A model generated the notes under the pieces. That model did not search any database and was not told the origin of the DNA. It saw nothing but the letters and a program-made list of their open reading frames with translations. Positions 1-8,589 of a DNA stretch of 64,000 bases are shown here, piece after piece (within the stretch, counting starts at the first letter, position 1; the number at the start of each line of letters is the position of its first letter). Source of the stretch: Janthinobacterium rivuli (lineage in GTDB: Bacteria > Pseudomonadota > Gammaproteobacteria > Burkholderiales > Burkholderiaceae_D); contig NZ_CP121464.1 in assembly GCF_029690045.1 (NCBI RefSeq), positions 4,402,001 to 4,466,000 on the forward strand, read 5' to 3'. A program made the translations under genes and the position numbers.

Positions 1-29
1 AGGACGACGATGTTCAAGGTGTGGTTCAT
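1..29 (-). CDS. 5' end of next gene in the nitrate operon (partial, possibly nitrite reductase large subunit)
   Basis: Only nine complete codons are visible, reading MNHTLNIVV from an ATG at 27-29 on the minus strand. A strong Shine-Dalgarno (AGGAG) lies 6 bases upstream, and the gene starts 10 bases after the stop of the nitrate transporter, so the two are almost certainly cotranscribed. In betaproteobacteria the gene after narK is usually nirB, whose product begins with a short hydrophobic strand leading into an FAD-binding motif. The visible residues fit this but do not prove it. The identity is inferred from context. Confidence 0.5.
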
Positions 30-39
30 GCTTGTCTCC

Positions 40-1335
40 TCAGGCCGCGGCCATGTTCGGTTCGGCCGCTGCACGGGTAAAGCGCACGGCGATGGCGCAC
101 AGGGCCGAGATCACCACCAGCGCACTGAGAATGATCAATGTCTGGCGGATGTCGCCCGTGCCCTTCATCAGGAAACCGGCCGCCACGGCGCCCACGTTGC
201 CGCCGGCGCCGATGATGCCGGCCACGCCGCCCAGGGCTTTACTGTCGATGAAAGGCACCAGCGCGTAGGTCGCGCCGCACGCCATGTGAGTGAACAGGCC
301 GAAGACCAGCATGGCGATGACGGCCCAGGTGACGCTATCGACCTTGGCAAACCACAGCAGGCCCACGCCTTCGCCGATCATCAGCATGAACAGCAGGGTG
401 ACGCGGCTGTTCAGGTTGCCGCGCAGGGCCAATTTATCCGACATCCAGCCGCCCAAGGCGCGGGCAAACAGGGCCAGCAAGCCGAAGCTGCCGGCGGCCA
501 GGCCGGCCGATTTCAATGACAGGCCGAAATGGTCGACGTAGTACACGGCGGCGATATTGTGGATGAAGATTTCGATGCCGAAGCAGGCGCCGTAGGTGAC
601 GAACAGCAGCCAGACGCGGTAATTGGAACTGGCCGCCTTGAAGCTGTCCCAGCCCCCCTTTTTACCACCCTCGATGGCGGTGCCTGCGGCGCGCAAGTCC
701 GAGTAATTGCCTTCAGGGCAATCCTGCGTATAGCGCCAGTAGAGAACGGCCATCACCAGCATCAGCACGCCCGGCACCAGCAGGGCCATGCGCCAGCCCA
801 GCGATTCGGACACGCCCAGCATCACTACGGCGCCCAGCAGCAGCGGCATCAGCGCCTGCGCCGCACCGCCGCCCGCATTGCCCCAGCCGGCTGCCGCCGC
901 GTTGGCCGTGCCGACAACACGCGGGGCGAACATCACGGAGGTGTGATATTGCGTGATGACAAAGCTGGCGCCGACGGCGCCGATGCCCAGGCGGAAGAAC
1001 AGAAAGCTTTCATAGCTTTGCGAAGCGGCCACGCCCAGCACGGGAATGGCGCCCAGCAGCAGCAAGCCCGTGTAGGTCTTGCGTGGGCCGTAGCGGTCGC
1101 ACAAGGGCCCGACGATCAGGCGCACGAGGATGGTGATGGCGACGGCCGCGATATTGATGTTCGCCACTTGCGCCAAGGAAAGACCAAACTCGCCCTTGAT
1201 GACCGGCATCAGGGGAGCGCAGGCGAACCAGGCGAAGAAACACACGAAAAATGCCATCCACGTCAGGTGGAATGCGCGCATGGGTGGCGTGGCGAGGGAG
1301 AAGAGCGCGATGCGCGTTGCTTTTTGGCTGGCCAT
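40..1335 (-). CDS. narK: Nitrate/nitrite transporter, MFS NNP family
   Basis: An inner-membrane major facilitator of the nitrate-nitrite porter family, 431 residues, with about 12 hydrophobic segments. Both glycine-rich NNP signatures are present: AGWGNAGGG in the N-terminal half and GIIGAGGNVGAVAAG in the C-terminal half. The MFS loop motif CDRYGPRK follows the second or third helix. The start MASQKATR at 1335 is preferred over an in-frame ATG 13 codons upstream, because that extension would run into the terminator-like attenuator. The position ahead of a probable nirB and behind a sigma-54/ANTAR leader points to assimilatory nitrate import. It could also export nitrite. Confidence 0.88.
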   Translation of the reverse strand: MASQKATRIALFSLATPPMRAFHLTWMAFFVCFFAWFACAPLMPVIKGEFGLSLAQVANINIAAVAITILVRLIVGPLCDRYGPRKTYTGLLLLGAIPVLGVAASQSYESFLFFRLGIGAVGASFVITQYHTSVMFAPRVVGTANAAAAGWGNAGGGAAQALMPLLLGAVVMLGVSESLGWRMALLVPGVLMLVMAVLYWRYTQDCPEGNYSDLRAAGTAIEGGKKGGWDSFKAASSNYRVWLLFVTYGACFGIEIFIHNIAAVYYVDHFGLSLKSAGLAAGSFGLLALFARALGGWMSDKLALRGNLNSRVTLLFMLMIGEGVGLLWFAKVDSVTWAVIAMLVFGLFTHMACGATYALVPFIDSKALGGVAGIIGAGGNVGAVAAGFLMKGTGDIRQTLIILSALVVISALCAIAVRFTRAAAEPNMAAA

Positions 1336-1370
1336 ATAGGTTCCCGAAGTATCCCGAAAATAACAAAAAT

Positions 1371-1428
1371 GCAAACAAAAACGGCGCCCGCCCCCGCCGA
1401 TGAAAAATCAGCCTGGGCGGACGCCGTT
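1371..1428 (-). terminator. Attenuator hairpin upstream of narK
   Basis: On the minus strand a 13-base stem with one mismatch (arms at 1416-1428 and 1380-1392) encloses a loop of about 23 bases. It is followed directly by a T-rich run (TTTTTGTTTG). It lies 36 bases before the narK start codon, inside the leader, so it must be read through for narK to be expressed. This is the expected position of the terminator in NasR/NasT-controlled leaders. Confidence 0.75.
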
Positions 1429-1436
1429 GTCCATGT

Positions 1437-1486
1437 GGTCCGTCGTTGGACCGTTGTGCGTTTATTCAGGGGATCGCCGTTGATCC
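1437..1486 (-). promoter_or_regulatory. Two-hairpin ANTAR-binding RNA motif in narK leader
   Basis: On the minus strand two perfect 5-bp stems each close a hexaloop: GGATC-AACGGC-GATCC (1471-1486) and GGTCC-AACGAC-GGACC (1437-1452), 18 bases apart. Both loops have A at position 1 and G at position 4, the hallmark of RNA targets of ANTAR-domain antiterminators such as NasR and NasT. The second hairpin lies 8 bases before the terminator stem. Nitrate-responsive binding would be expected to prevent formation of the downstream terminator. No ANTAR protein gene is in this window. Confidence 0.8.
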
Positions 1487-1499
1487 GTACCTCTTGTGT

Positions 1500-1516
1500 A
1501 GCAAGCGCCGTGCCAG
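1500..1516 (-). promoter_or_regulatory. Sigma-54 promoter of the narK operon
   Basis: The minus strand reads CTGGCACGGCGCTTGCT, a full match to the -24/-12 consensus YTGGCACG-N4-TTGCW. The predicted transcription start is near 1490, so the ANTAR hairpins begin within a few bases of the RNA 5' end. Two GGTGCA half-sites on the plus strand (1578-1583 and 1599-1604), exactly 21 bp apart, are candidate NtrC contacts, but neither forms a full palindrome. Confidence 0.8.
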
Positions 1517-1668
1517 CTTGCCGCACGGGCAGACGCCCTTATCGATACGAGGTTTGCGCCAGATCATGGCCAATCACGGTGCAAGCACGCCACTTGCTGG
1601 TGCATGCGGGAACCAGTACGTGGCATTTCTTGTCTAAACCACATCTGAAGCAGTAGCGGGAGGCCACG

Positions 1669-3372
1669 ATGGTCAAGACACTGCGACGACGACGCTTAAG
1701 GCCACCTTGGCCGCCATGGCTGGCATGTGCGTACGCCGGGCTGTTGCTGATGGCGTGGAGCAACACTGCCGCCGCGCAAGAGCCGAAGGAGCACAGCGAA
1801 CTCGATGCCACCGTCGTCGCGCCCTTTCACGCCGCGCGCGGCGAGCGGGTCACGCAGGCGCGCACATTTGTTGTACGGCTCACCTATCCCGACGAGGGGC
1901 GCAGCCATGCCGTGCGCTGGAGCCTGACCCTGTCCGGCCCGGGGCCGCAAGGCGCGGTGCTGCGGCGCTGGTCGGGCACGGAACAGGTGGGGGCTGACGG
2001 CAAAAGCGTGAACTTGCCCTGGGATGGCCGCGCCGACGCCGATGCGCGCGAACGGCGCGTGCTGGCGCCGGAAGGCTTGTACGAACTGCGCCTGCTGGCC
2101 GTGGCCGATGCCGGCACGCCGCAGCAAGCGCAGGTGGAACAGCAATGGCCCGTCCAGGTGAAGCGTGGCGCCAGCACGGCGCCCAGGGTGAGCGCCTTCC
2201 AGGCCGGTCTGCAACAACTGCCCAGTCTGGAAGGCCAGCCCGCCTACCGCATCGTCTACGCCAACCTGCATAGCCAGACGCGCCACAGCGATGGCGGCGC
2301 GGCGCTCGACGCCTGCCGTGGCGCGCAAGACCCGCAAACGGCGCCCTTCGGCCCCATCGATGCCTATAAATATGCGCAAGAACACGGACTCGACGCCCTG
2401 CTGACATCCGAGCACAACCACATGTACGACGGTTCCGACGGTACCAACGCCGCTGCCACTGCCGCCGAAGCGACAGCCCTGTACCAGACGGGCCTGGCCG
2501 AAGCGGCCGCGTATTCGGCCGCCCACCCCGGCTTTCTGGCCCTGTACGGCATGGAATGGGGCGTCATCAACAAGGGCGGCCACCTGAACATTTTCAATAG
2601 CGAGCAATTGCTGGGCTGGGAAAGAAATGCCAGCGGCGAATTACTGGCCGACGTGGAAACGCCGAAGGGCGATTACGCTGGCCTGTACAGCTTGATGCGC
2701 GAACGGGGCTGGATCGGCCAGTTCAACCACCCGGCGCCAGCGGGCCAGTTTCTCGTCAACGGCCAGCCGCTCGGCTACACGCCGGACGGCGACGCGGCCA
2801 TGGTGCTGTGCGAAGTCATGAATACGTCCGCGTTTTCCACGAATGACGAGGAAACGGAAAACCGGCGCAGCAATTACGAGGCAGCCTGCAACCGGGCCCT
2901 GGCGGCCGGCTACCACGTGGCTTTCAGCAGCAACCAGGACAACCACTGCGCCAACTGGGGCGCGGCGTATGGCAACCGCACGGCCGTGCTGGTGAGCAGT
3001 CCGGCCGCCGGCATGCCCGTGTCACGCGACGGTTTCCTCGACGCGCTGCGCGCGCGCCGCGTCTACGCCACCATGGACAAGCACGCGCAACTGCTGTTCA
3101 CGGCGAATGGCAGGCTGATGGGCGAGCGCTTCGACAACCACGGCCCCCTGCGCCTGGCCACCCATTTCAGCAACAGCGCGGGACGGCAAGCGGCCGATGT
3201 CGCCATCTTCCACGGCGTACCGGGCGGCAACGGTTCCGTTACCCCCATCTCGGACCAGGCCGAGCTCACCGTCACGCCCGCGCCCGGCCCCCATTTCTAT
3301 TACGCGCGCCTGACGCAGGACGATGGCAACATCGTCTGGTCGGCACCCGTGTGGGTCAATCAGTTGCCGTGA
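1669..3372 (+). CDS. Secreted PHP-domain metallohydrolase, CehA/McbA-like
   Basis: A 567-residue exported protein with an N-terminal signal peptide: a basic start, a hydrophobic stretch at about residues 17-34 and an Ala-rich cleavage region. A beta-rich domain of about 150 residues precedes a PHP-type metal-binding domain from about residue 195. That domain shows NLHSQTRHSDGG, the TSEHNHMYDG segment, GMEW and QFNHP, which supply the His/Glu/Asp metal ligands. CehA/McbA relatives hydrolyse carbamate or phosphoester substrates, but the substrate here is unknown. A strong GGGAGG lies 5 bases before the ATG. The 3' end overlaps the convergent LysR gene by 17 bases. Confidence 0.75.
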   Translation: MVKTLRRRRLRPPWPPWLACAYAGLLLMAWSNTAAAQEPKEHSELDATVVAPFHAARGERVTQARTFVVRLTYPDEGRSHAVRWSLTLSGPGPQGAVLRRWSGTEQVGADGKSVNLPWDGRADADARERRVLAPEGLYELRLLAVADAGTPQQAQVEQQWPVQVKRGASTAPRVSAFQAGLQQLPSLEGQPAYRIVYANLHSQTRHSDGGAALDACRGAQDPQTAPFGPIDAYKYAQEHGLDALLTSEHNHMYDGSDGTNAAATAAEATALYQTGLAEAAAYSAAHPGFLALYGMEWGVINKGGHLNIFNSEQLLGWERNASGELLADVETPKGDYAGLYSLMRERGWIGQFNHPAPAGQFLVNGQPLGYTPDGDAAMVLCEVMNTSAFSTNDEETENRRSNYEAACNRALAAGYHVAFSSNQDNHCANWGAAYGNRTAVLVSSPAAGMPVSRDGFLDALRARRVYATMDKHAQLLFTANGRLMGERFDNHGPLRLATHFSNSAGRQAADVAIFHGVPGGNGSVTPISDQAELTVTPAPGPHFYYARLTQDDGNIVWSAPVWVNQLP

Positions 3373-4300
3373 TGGCGGCAGGGCGGGCGGCAGGGTGGGC
3401 GGCATTCTGGGCCATCAATTCGGCCACCCAGTCGATAAAGACGCGCAGTTTCTTGCTGACATGGCGGTTCGGCGGATAGGCGAGATAGAGCGGCATGGGA
3501 TCGACCGTCCATGCCGGGAACAGCGGCAGCAGTTCGCCCCTGGCCACGTGCGCACGCGCCATATAATCGGGCAGCCACAGCACGCCCAGCCCCGCTACCC
3601 CGGCCGCCAGGTAGGCATTGCCGTCATCGATCGACAGCACGTACTGGCCATGGATCTTGACGCTCTGGCCCTCGCGGTGCATCACGTAGGGAAAGCCGTT
3701 GCCGCCGCGTCCCCAGCGAAAGCGCACGATGCGGTGCGCGCTGTCCTGCAAGTCCAGCGGATGCAAGGGCGTGCCCACCCGTTGCAGGTAGGCTGGCGCC
3801 GCATACACGCCCAGCGGCAAGTCGGCGAGCTTGCGCGCCATCAGCGACTGGTCGGTGATGGCACCACCGCGTATCACGCAATCGACATTGTCGGCGATCA
3901 CGTCGACCATGCGGTCGCTGGCGCCCATGTCGAGCACGATATCGGGATACAGCGCATGAAACCCGGGCAGCGCCGGCATCAGCAGCAAGGCGGCGAGCGG
4001 ACTGGGCACGTCCACCCGCAACTGGCCCCGCGGCAAGGCGGCGGCGTGCGGCAAGCTCGTTTCGATTTCTTCCAGGGTATCGAGCACCTGCACGATGCGC
4101 TCGTAGTAGGCGACGCCATCGGCCGTCACATTGACCTTGCGCGTGGTGCGGTTCAGCAGTTTCAGGCGCAGCCGCGCCTCGAGCTGCTGCACCAGCTGCG
4201 TCACCGTAGTGCGGCTCATGTGCAAGGTCGCGGCCGCCCGTGTAAAACTGCCCGTCTCGACCACCCGCACGAACGCCTTCATCGCATCAAACCTGTCCAT
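3356..4300 (-). CDS. LysR-family transcriptional regulator
   Basis: A 314-residue LTTR. An N-terminal winged helix-turn-helix (about residues 5-60, FVRVVETGSFTRAAATLHMS followed by QLEARLRLKLLNRTTR) is followed by a type 2 periplasmic-binding-like effector domain. The start MDRFDAMKAF at 4300 is chosen because GGAGGT lies 4 bases upstream; the longer frame to 4336 would run into the divergent promoter. It is transcribed divergently from the RidA-family gene, with a palindrome between them, so that gene is its likely target. The sequence resembles the subgroup of LTTRs next to small oxidoreductases or deaminases. The effector is unknown. Confidence 0.9.
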   Translation of the reverse strand: MDRFDAMKAFVRVVETGSFTRAAATLHMSRTTVTQLVQQLEARLRLKLLNRTTRKVNVTADGVAYYERIVQVLDTLEEIETSLPHAAALPRGQLRVDVPSPLAALLLMPALPGFHALYPDIVLDMGASDRMVDVIADNVDCVIRGGAITDQSLMARKLADLPLGVYAAPAYLQRVGTPLHPLDLQDSAHRIVRFRWGRGGNGFPYVMHREGQSVKIHGQYVLSIDDGNAYLAAGVAGLGVLWLPDYMARAHVARGELLPLFPAWTVDPMPLYLAYPPNRHVSKKLRVFIDWVAELMAQNAAHPAARPAAITATD

Positions 4301-4320
4301 CCGCACCTCCGCCATTCGAT

Positions 4321-4339
4321 TGTTTGGATTATACAAACA
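4321..4339. promoter_or_regulatory. Candidate LysR operator
   Basis: TGTTTG-N7-CAAACA is a perfect inverted repeat in the 131-base gap between the divergent LysR and RidA genes. It has the T-N11-A core typical of LTTR recognition sites. It lies 21 bases upstream of the LysR start, consistent with autoregulation and control of the neighbour. Confidence 0.6.
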
Positions 4340-4431
4340 GTGCAGATGATTCTAGCCGCTTTATCAGCAGGCCGGCAGCAGATAAAGTGTTCTCCAGGCA
4401 GCAACTTCGCTGCATCAACAAAGGAAAGCTG

Positions 4432-4824
4432 ATGAAACGCGACGTCGTATTCCCTCCGGGCCGCCAAGCCCTGTATGAACAGAACCGTTATTCGCCCGCC
4501 GTGCGCGCCAACGGCCTGCTGTTTATCTCCGGCCAGGTCGGCAGCCGCGAAGACGGCTCGCCCGAACCCGGACTCGAGGCCCAGATCCGGCGCGCCTTCG
4601 ACAACCTGAACGCCATCCTGCAAGCCGCCGGCTGCACTTTCGACGACGTGCAGGACGTGACCATTTTTATCGTCGACCCGCAGGCTAACTTCCAGCGCAT
4701 CTGGGATATCGTGCAGGCAGAGTATTGGGGCCAGGCGCCGCACCCGACGGTGACGGCCGTGGGCGTGACGTGGCTGTATGGTTTCCAGTTCGAAATCAAG
4801 GTGGTGGCAAAGTTGCCGGGCTAG
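4432..4824 (+). CDS. RidA/YjgF-family protein (enamine/imine deaminase-like)
   Basis: A 130-residue cytosolic protein of the Rid family, which hydrolyses reactive enamine/imine intermediates to ketoacids and ammonia. Visible family features are LLFISGQVG, the IRRAFDNLNAILQAAG helix, DVTIFIVDP and the C-terminal PTVTAVGVTWL strand. The canonical C-terminal active-site arginine (R-x-A-V-x-V-x-x-L) is replaced by PTVTAVGVTWL, so this is probably an Rid subfamily member rather than archetypal RidA. Start at 4432 after AAGGAAAGCTG. An upstream in-frame ATG at 4324 sits in the operator region and is rejected. It is divergent from the LysR gene. Confidence 0.8.
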   Translation: MKRDVVFPPGRQALYEQNRYSPAVRANGLLFISGQVGSREDGSPEPGLEAQIRRAFDNLNAILQAAGCTFDDVQDVTIFIVDPQANFQRIWDIVQAEYWGQAPHPTVTAVGVTWLYGFQFEIKVVAKLPG

Positions 4825-4949
4825 CACACTGCATCCGGAAGCGTGCAGGGAAGTGGCAGCAGGCTTTCCCTCGCACGATTGCCCGCCGCAAGGTGCGCTG
4901 GCACTGATCTATGGCAACATTGCGCAACCGCCCCATGCCAGGAAACGGA

Positions 4950-5585
4950 ATGAAACCAAAAGCGCTGATCATCGCCAATATTGAAGAATGCTTGCTGGAG
5001 CCGCTGAGCGCAGCGGGCTTCAAGTTCTCGCCTAGCCAGCTGACCTTCAAGCGCGCACAGGACGAATTCGTCCAGGCCATCCATTTCCAGGCCAACCGCC
5101 ATAACGAAGAGGATGTCTGCGTGGCATTCTGGAGCCACTATCAGGTCTCGTCCAGATCCTGTACAAGCTGGCACAAGGCGCGTTACGGCTATGAACCTGT
5201 CAACAATATCGTTGGCGAGGTGGCGGACTGGAATATCAAAAACTGGCAATTCCCTGTCATCGATGGCAAACAGGACAAAGAACACCAGCTCGTCGATCCG
5301 GCCCATCGGGCAACAGTCATGGCCTGTCTGCGGGACAATCTGCTGCAGTTGGCGATTCCCTGGCTAGACCACCATTCCAACTGGGAAAATGCAGCCCTGG
5401 CCCTGGTCGAAGCGCATGACTCGCATGCCAGGGCCTGCGATTTTTATCTGATGGCCGGCAAGCAGGAACAAGCCTTGTTGGCCTTGAACGAAGGTATTGC
5501 CTACTGGGAAAGAAACCCCAAGGCATCTTATCCGCAAGAAAAAGAGGAAATCGCTTTGCGGATGGAGAAATACGCCTATGCTTGA
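4950..5585 (+). CDS. Hypothetical protein, DUF4304-like
   Basis: A 211-residue soluble protein with no signal peptide. The first 110 residues (LEPLSAAGFKFSPSQLTFKR, then VQAIHFQANRHNEEDVCVAF) resemble the DUF4304 fold, in which a polymorphic-toxin immunity role has been proposed for some members. The C-terminal 90 residues are helical, with a repeat-like segment (ACDFYLMAGKQEQALLALNE). Start MKPKALI at 4950 after AGGAAACGG; the frame extends 13 codons upstream without a ribosome site. The stop overlaps the start of the next gene (ATGCTTGA), so the two are translationally coupled. The function is not established. Confidence 0.55.
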   Translation: MKPKALIIANIEECLLEPLSAAGFKFSPSQLTFKRAQDEFVQAIHFQANRHNEEDVCVAFWSHYQVSSRSCTSWHKARYGYEPVNNIVGEVADWNIKNWQFPVIDGKQDKEHQLVDPAHRATVMACLRDNLLQLAIPWLDHHSNWENAALALVEAHDSHARACDFYLMAGKQEQALLALNEGIAYWERNPKASYPQEKEEIALRMEKYAYA

Positions 5586-6237
5586 CATCACGTGCCCCTA
5601 CGATGGCGACTGCGGGCGCCGCTTCGCCCCCAGCGCAATGGATGCCGCGGATGGCGCGTTTTTAACAACGGCCATCGCCAAAAAAATGACCTTCATGTTC
5701 CTGCACTGCCCCGCATGTGCAAGGATGTTCCAGTTCAATCCCGTCGCCTGGACGGCGCAGGCTTGCGAGGCCGTCGCGCCGAAGGCCGCCCGGCCAGCGA
5801 AGAAAAGCGGCAAGCAGCTGGAAAAATTGCTGGCAAGGGAAAAAGTGGCCCTGCCCCTGGCCTATCTCGAGCACCTGCGCAGTGGCAAGCCGCGTTCCGA
5901 TGTGGCGGTTGTCAGCGATGAAGATCACTTCACGCTGTACAGCCTGGACGAGCTGTGTCAGGACGTCGATGTGGATGGAACAAACTATCTGGCAGTCCGG
6001 CAACTGGCAGGCTTTGCGCTGGCCCTGGCACAAGCGGCGGGAACGGATTCGAAGCAGGCGGCACCGTTCAGTCCTGCCGAGCTGGCCGCTTGCCTGGCCA
6101 TCGGCGAGGAAGCCACGCGCATCCTGTTCATCGACAGCCGCGACAACGATACATTGTGGATTTATCACCTTGACGGCGGCGATGTCGACAGGACGCGGCT
6201 CACAGTGAGTGCATTGCTCGGGCCTGGCGCCCCTTGA
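5578..6237 (+). CDS. Hypothetical protein with N-terminal Cys pairs and SUKH-like C-terminus
   Basis: A 219-residue soluble protein coupled to the preceding gene by an 8-base overlap. The first 55 residues carry CPYDGDCG and HCPAC, two cysteine pairs that could form a zinc ribbon. After a Lys/Ala-rich linker, residues about 85-215 resemble the SMI1/KNR4 (SUKH) fold: ALPLAYLEHLRSG, FTLYSLDELCQD and the strand pattern LFIDSRDNDTLWIYHLDGG. SUKH proteins are frequently immunity proteins, but no toxin gene is adjacent. The assignment rests on pattern recognition and is tentative. Confidence 0.5.
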   Translation: MLDITCPYDGDCGRRFAPSAMDAADGAFLTTAIAKKMTFMFLHCPACARMFQFNPVAWTAQACEAVAPKAARPAKKSGKQLEKLLAREKVALPLAYLEHLRSGKPRSDVAVVSDEDHFTLYSLDELCQDVDVDGTNYLAVRQLAGFALALAQAAGTDSKQAAPFSPAELAACLAIGEEATRILFIDSRDNDTLWIYHLDGGDVDRTRLTVSALLGPGAP

Positions 6238-6415
6238 GAGCGCAACACGCCGCAGATTCTGCGGCCTGACTCTATTCCAGCAAACAATATTTGAAAAACA
6301 TGTTATTTTTAAAATAGTCGTTCACAGACACTGGTTCCCCGCAGCAATCCATGGCACCATGGATGCGCCGTTTTGCCTGCAACGCGGCCTCCATCGGACC
6401 AACCAGGAACCCTCT

Positions 6416-8527
6416 ATGTCGTCATATCGCACTCTCGCCGGCAGCATGCTGCTCGGCCTGGCCGCAGCGGGCATTGCCCATGCGCAAGCTCCTTCCCCCG
6501 CCGCCGCCACTGCTCCGGCCGATCCCCATTTGTGGCTGGAAGAAGTCCTCGGCGACAAGCCGCTGGCCTGGGTCAGGCAGCACAACGCCGTCGCCACCAA
6601 AGAGCTGGAGGCCCAGCCCGGCTTCCCGGCCCTGCAGGCGCGCCTGAAAACCATCCTCAACTCAAAGGAACGCATTCCCTACGTCAGCAAGGAAGGCGAG
6701 TTTTACTACAACTTCTGGCGCGATGCCCAGCACGTGCGCGGCATCTGGCGCCGCACCACGCTGGCGCAGTATCAATTGGCCGAACCCGCATGGGAAACCG
6801 TGATCGACCTCGACCAGCTGGCCGCCGGCGAGAGTGAAAACTGGGTCTGGGGCGGCGCCTCCTGCCTGTATCCGAAAGGCGAACGCTGCCTCATTTCCCT
6901 GTCGCGCGGCGGCGGCGACGCCAAGGTGGTGCGCGAATACGACGTGGCCAAGCGCGCCTTTGTCGACGGCGGCTTCACCCTGCCCGAAGCGAAAGGCAGC
7001 GCCAGCTGGATCGACCAGGATACCCTGTTCGTCTCCACCGATTTCGGCCCCGGCTCGATGACCAGCTCCGGCTACCCGCGCATCATCAAGCAGTGGCAGC
7101 GCGGCACGCCGCTGGCGCAGGCGCAAACCTTGTACGAAGCCAAACCCGACGACCTGAGCGCCGGCGCCTACAAGGATTTCACGCCCGGCCACGAACACCA
7201 GTTCATCGAGCGGCAAATCGATTTCTATAGCGGCGAAATGTTCCTGCGCGACGGCGCCGAATTGAAAAAAGTGCCGAAACCGGACGACTCCACGGCCTTC
7301 ACCGTGCGCGACCAGCTGGTCATCACCCTGCGCTCGGACTGGAAAGTGAACGGCAAGACCTATGCGCAAGGCTCCTTGCTGGCCACGGATTTCAAGGCCT
7401 TCATGCAGGGCAAGCAGGAACTGGAAGTGCTGTACGCGCCCACGGCCACGTCGTCGCTGGACAATGTCACGCCGACCAAGTCGGCCATCCTCGTGACCAC
7501 GCTGGACAAAGTGAAAAACCGCCTGACGGAACTGCGCCACGTGAACGGCAAGTGGCAGCGCCGCGCCGTCGATGCGCCGAAGCTGGGCACCCTGGCCGTC
7601 AGCGCGCTCGATCCCGTCGACTCGGACCAGTACTTCCTGACGGTGACCGACTTCCTCAACCCGACCACCCTCTACCTGGCCACGGCGCAAAGCGACAAGC
7701 GCACGAAAATCAAGTCGCTGCCCGCCTACTACGACGCGGCGCCGTACAAGGTGGAGCAGTTCGAATCGACGTCGAAGGATGGCACGAAGGTGCCGTATTT
7801 CGCCATCATGGGCAAGAAGACCAAGTTCGACGGCAGCAACCCCACGGTGCTGTATGGCTATGGCGGCTTTGAAGTGTCGCTGAAACCGAGCTACAGCGGC
7901 ACCACGGGCGTGGCGTGGCTGGAAAAAGGCGGCGTGTACGTGCTGGCGAATATCCGCGGCGGCGGTGAATTCGGTCCCCGCTGGCACCAGGCGGCGCTGA
8001 AGGAGAACCGCCAGCGCGCGTATGACGATTTCATCTCGGTGGCGCAAGACCTGATCAAGCGCAAGGTCACCAGCCCTCGCCACCTGGGCATCATGGGCGG
8101 CAGCAATGGCGGCCTGCTGACGGGCGCCGTGCTGGTGCAGCGTCCCGACCTGTTCAACGCCGTCGTCAGCCAGGTGCCGCTGCTCGACATGCGCCGCTAT
8201 AACAAGATGCTGGCGGGCGCCTCGTGGATGGGAGAATACGGCGACCCGGACGTGGCGGAGCAATGGGCCTACATCAGCAAGTACTCGCCGTACCAGAACG
8301 TCTTCAAGGACAAGAAATATCCGCGCGTGCTGTTTACCACCTCGACGCGTGACGACCGGGTCCACCCCGGCCATGCGCGCAAGATGGTGGCGAAGATGGA
8401 AGAGCAAGGCCACGATGTGCTGTACTGGGAAAACACGGAAGGCGGCCATGCGGGCGCGGCCAATAACGACCAGCAGGCGCTGATGTGGGCGCTGACCTAC
8501 ACCTTCCTGCTGGAGCAACTGAAGTAA
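6416..8527 (+). CDS. Secreted prolyl oligopeptidase, peptidase family S9
   Basis: A 703-residue serine peptidase with a signal peptide (hydrophobic LAGSMLLGLAAAGIAHA) followed by mature sequence beginning with QAPSP. The N-terminal DPHLWLEEVLG segment and the central beta-propeller are typical of S9A. The C-terminal alpha/beta-hydrolase domain contains the nucleophile in GGSNGGLL (Ser563), TRDDRVHPGH with the acid residue near 646-647, and EGGHAGA (His678). It cleaves short proline-containing peptides, here probably in the periplasm. Start at 6416 with AGGAA upstream; a 69-codon in-frame extension covers AT-rich intergenic DNA and is rejected. Confidence 0.92.
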   Translation: MSSYRTLAGSMLLGLAAAGIAHAQAPSPAAATAPADPHLWLEEVLGDKPLAWVRQHNAVATKELEAQPGFPALQARLKTILNSKERIPYVSKEGEFYYNFWRDAQHVRGIWRRTTLAQYQLAEPAWETVIDLDQLAAGESENWVWGGASCLYPKGERCLISLSRGGGDAKVVREYDVAKRAFVDGGFTLPEAKGSASWIDQDTLFVSTDFGPGSMTSSGYPRIIKQWQRGTPLAQAQTLYEAKPDDLSAGAYKDFTPGHEHQFIERQIDFYSGEMFLRDGAELKKVPKPDDSTAFTVRDQLVITLRSDWKVNGKTYAQGSLLATDFKAFMQGKQELEVLYAPTATSSLDNVTPTKSAILVTTLDKVKNRLTELRHVNGKWQRRAVDAPKLGTLAVSALDPVDSDQYFLTVTDFLNPTTLYLATAQSDKRTKIKSLPAYYDAAPYKVEQFESTSKDGTKVPYFAIMGKKTKFDGSNPTVLYGYGGFEVSLKPSYSGTTGVAWLEKGGVYVLANIRGGGEFGPRWHQAALKENRQRAYDDFISVAQDLIKRKVTSPRHLGIMGGSNGGLLTGAVLVQRPDLFNAVVSQVPLLDMRRYNKMLAGASWMGEYGDPDVAEQWAYISKYSPYQNVFKDKKYPRVLFTTSTRDDRVHPGHARKMVAKMEEQGHDVLYWENTEGGHAGAANNDQQALMWALTYTFLLEQLK

Positions 8528-8536
8528 AGTGGTGGT

Positions 8537-8581
8537 GTCGGATTACGCGTTCACGCGCCTCGGCGGCCCCGCTAATCCGAC
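8537..8581. repeat. REP-like palindromic element, copy 1
   Basis: A 45-bp element bounded by the inverted arms GTCGGATTA and TAATCCGAC, located between the convergent prolyl oligopeptidase and GST genes. A second 45-bp copy lies at 41803-41847. They differ at three positions. Two of these are compensatory (GCGT..ACGC here, GCGC..GCGC there), which argues for a selected stem-loop. It may act as a bidirectional transcription end or a REP element. Confidence 0.8.
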
Positions 8582-8589
8582 CTGCCCGG

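Noticed and set aside
6250..6264. CCGCAGA-T-TCTGCGG palindrome as terminator of the SUKH-like gene
   Set aside because: The stem is short with a 1-base centre and no T-run follows. It may be chance or a protein site, but nothing else supports it.
6662..8518. Minus-strand open frame of 618 codons
   Set aside because: It is a shadow of the prolyl oligopeptidase gene and has no domain features.
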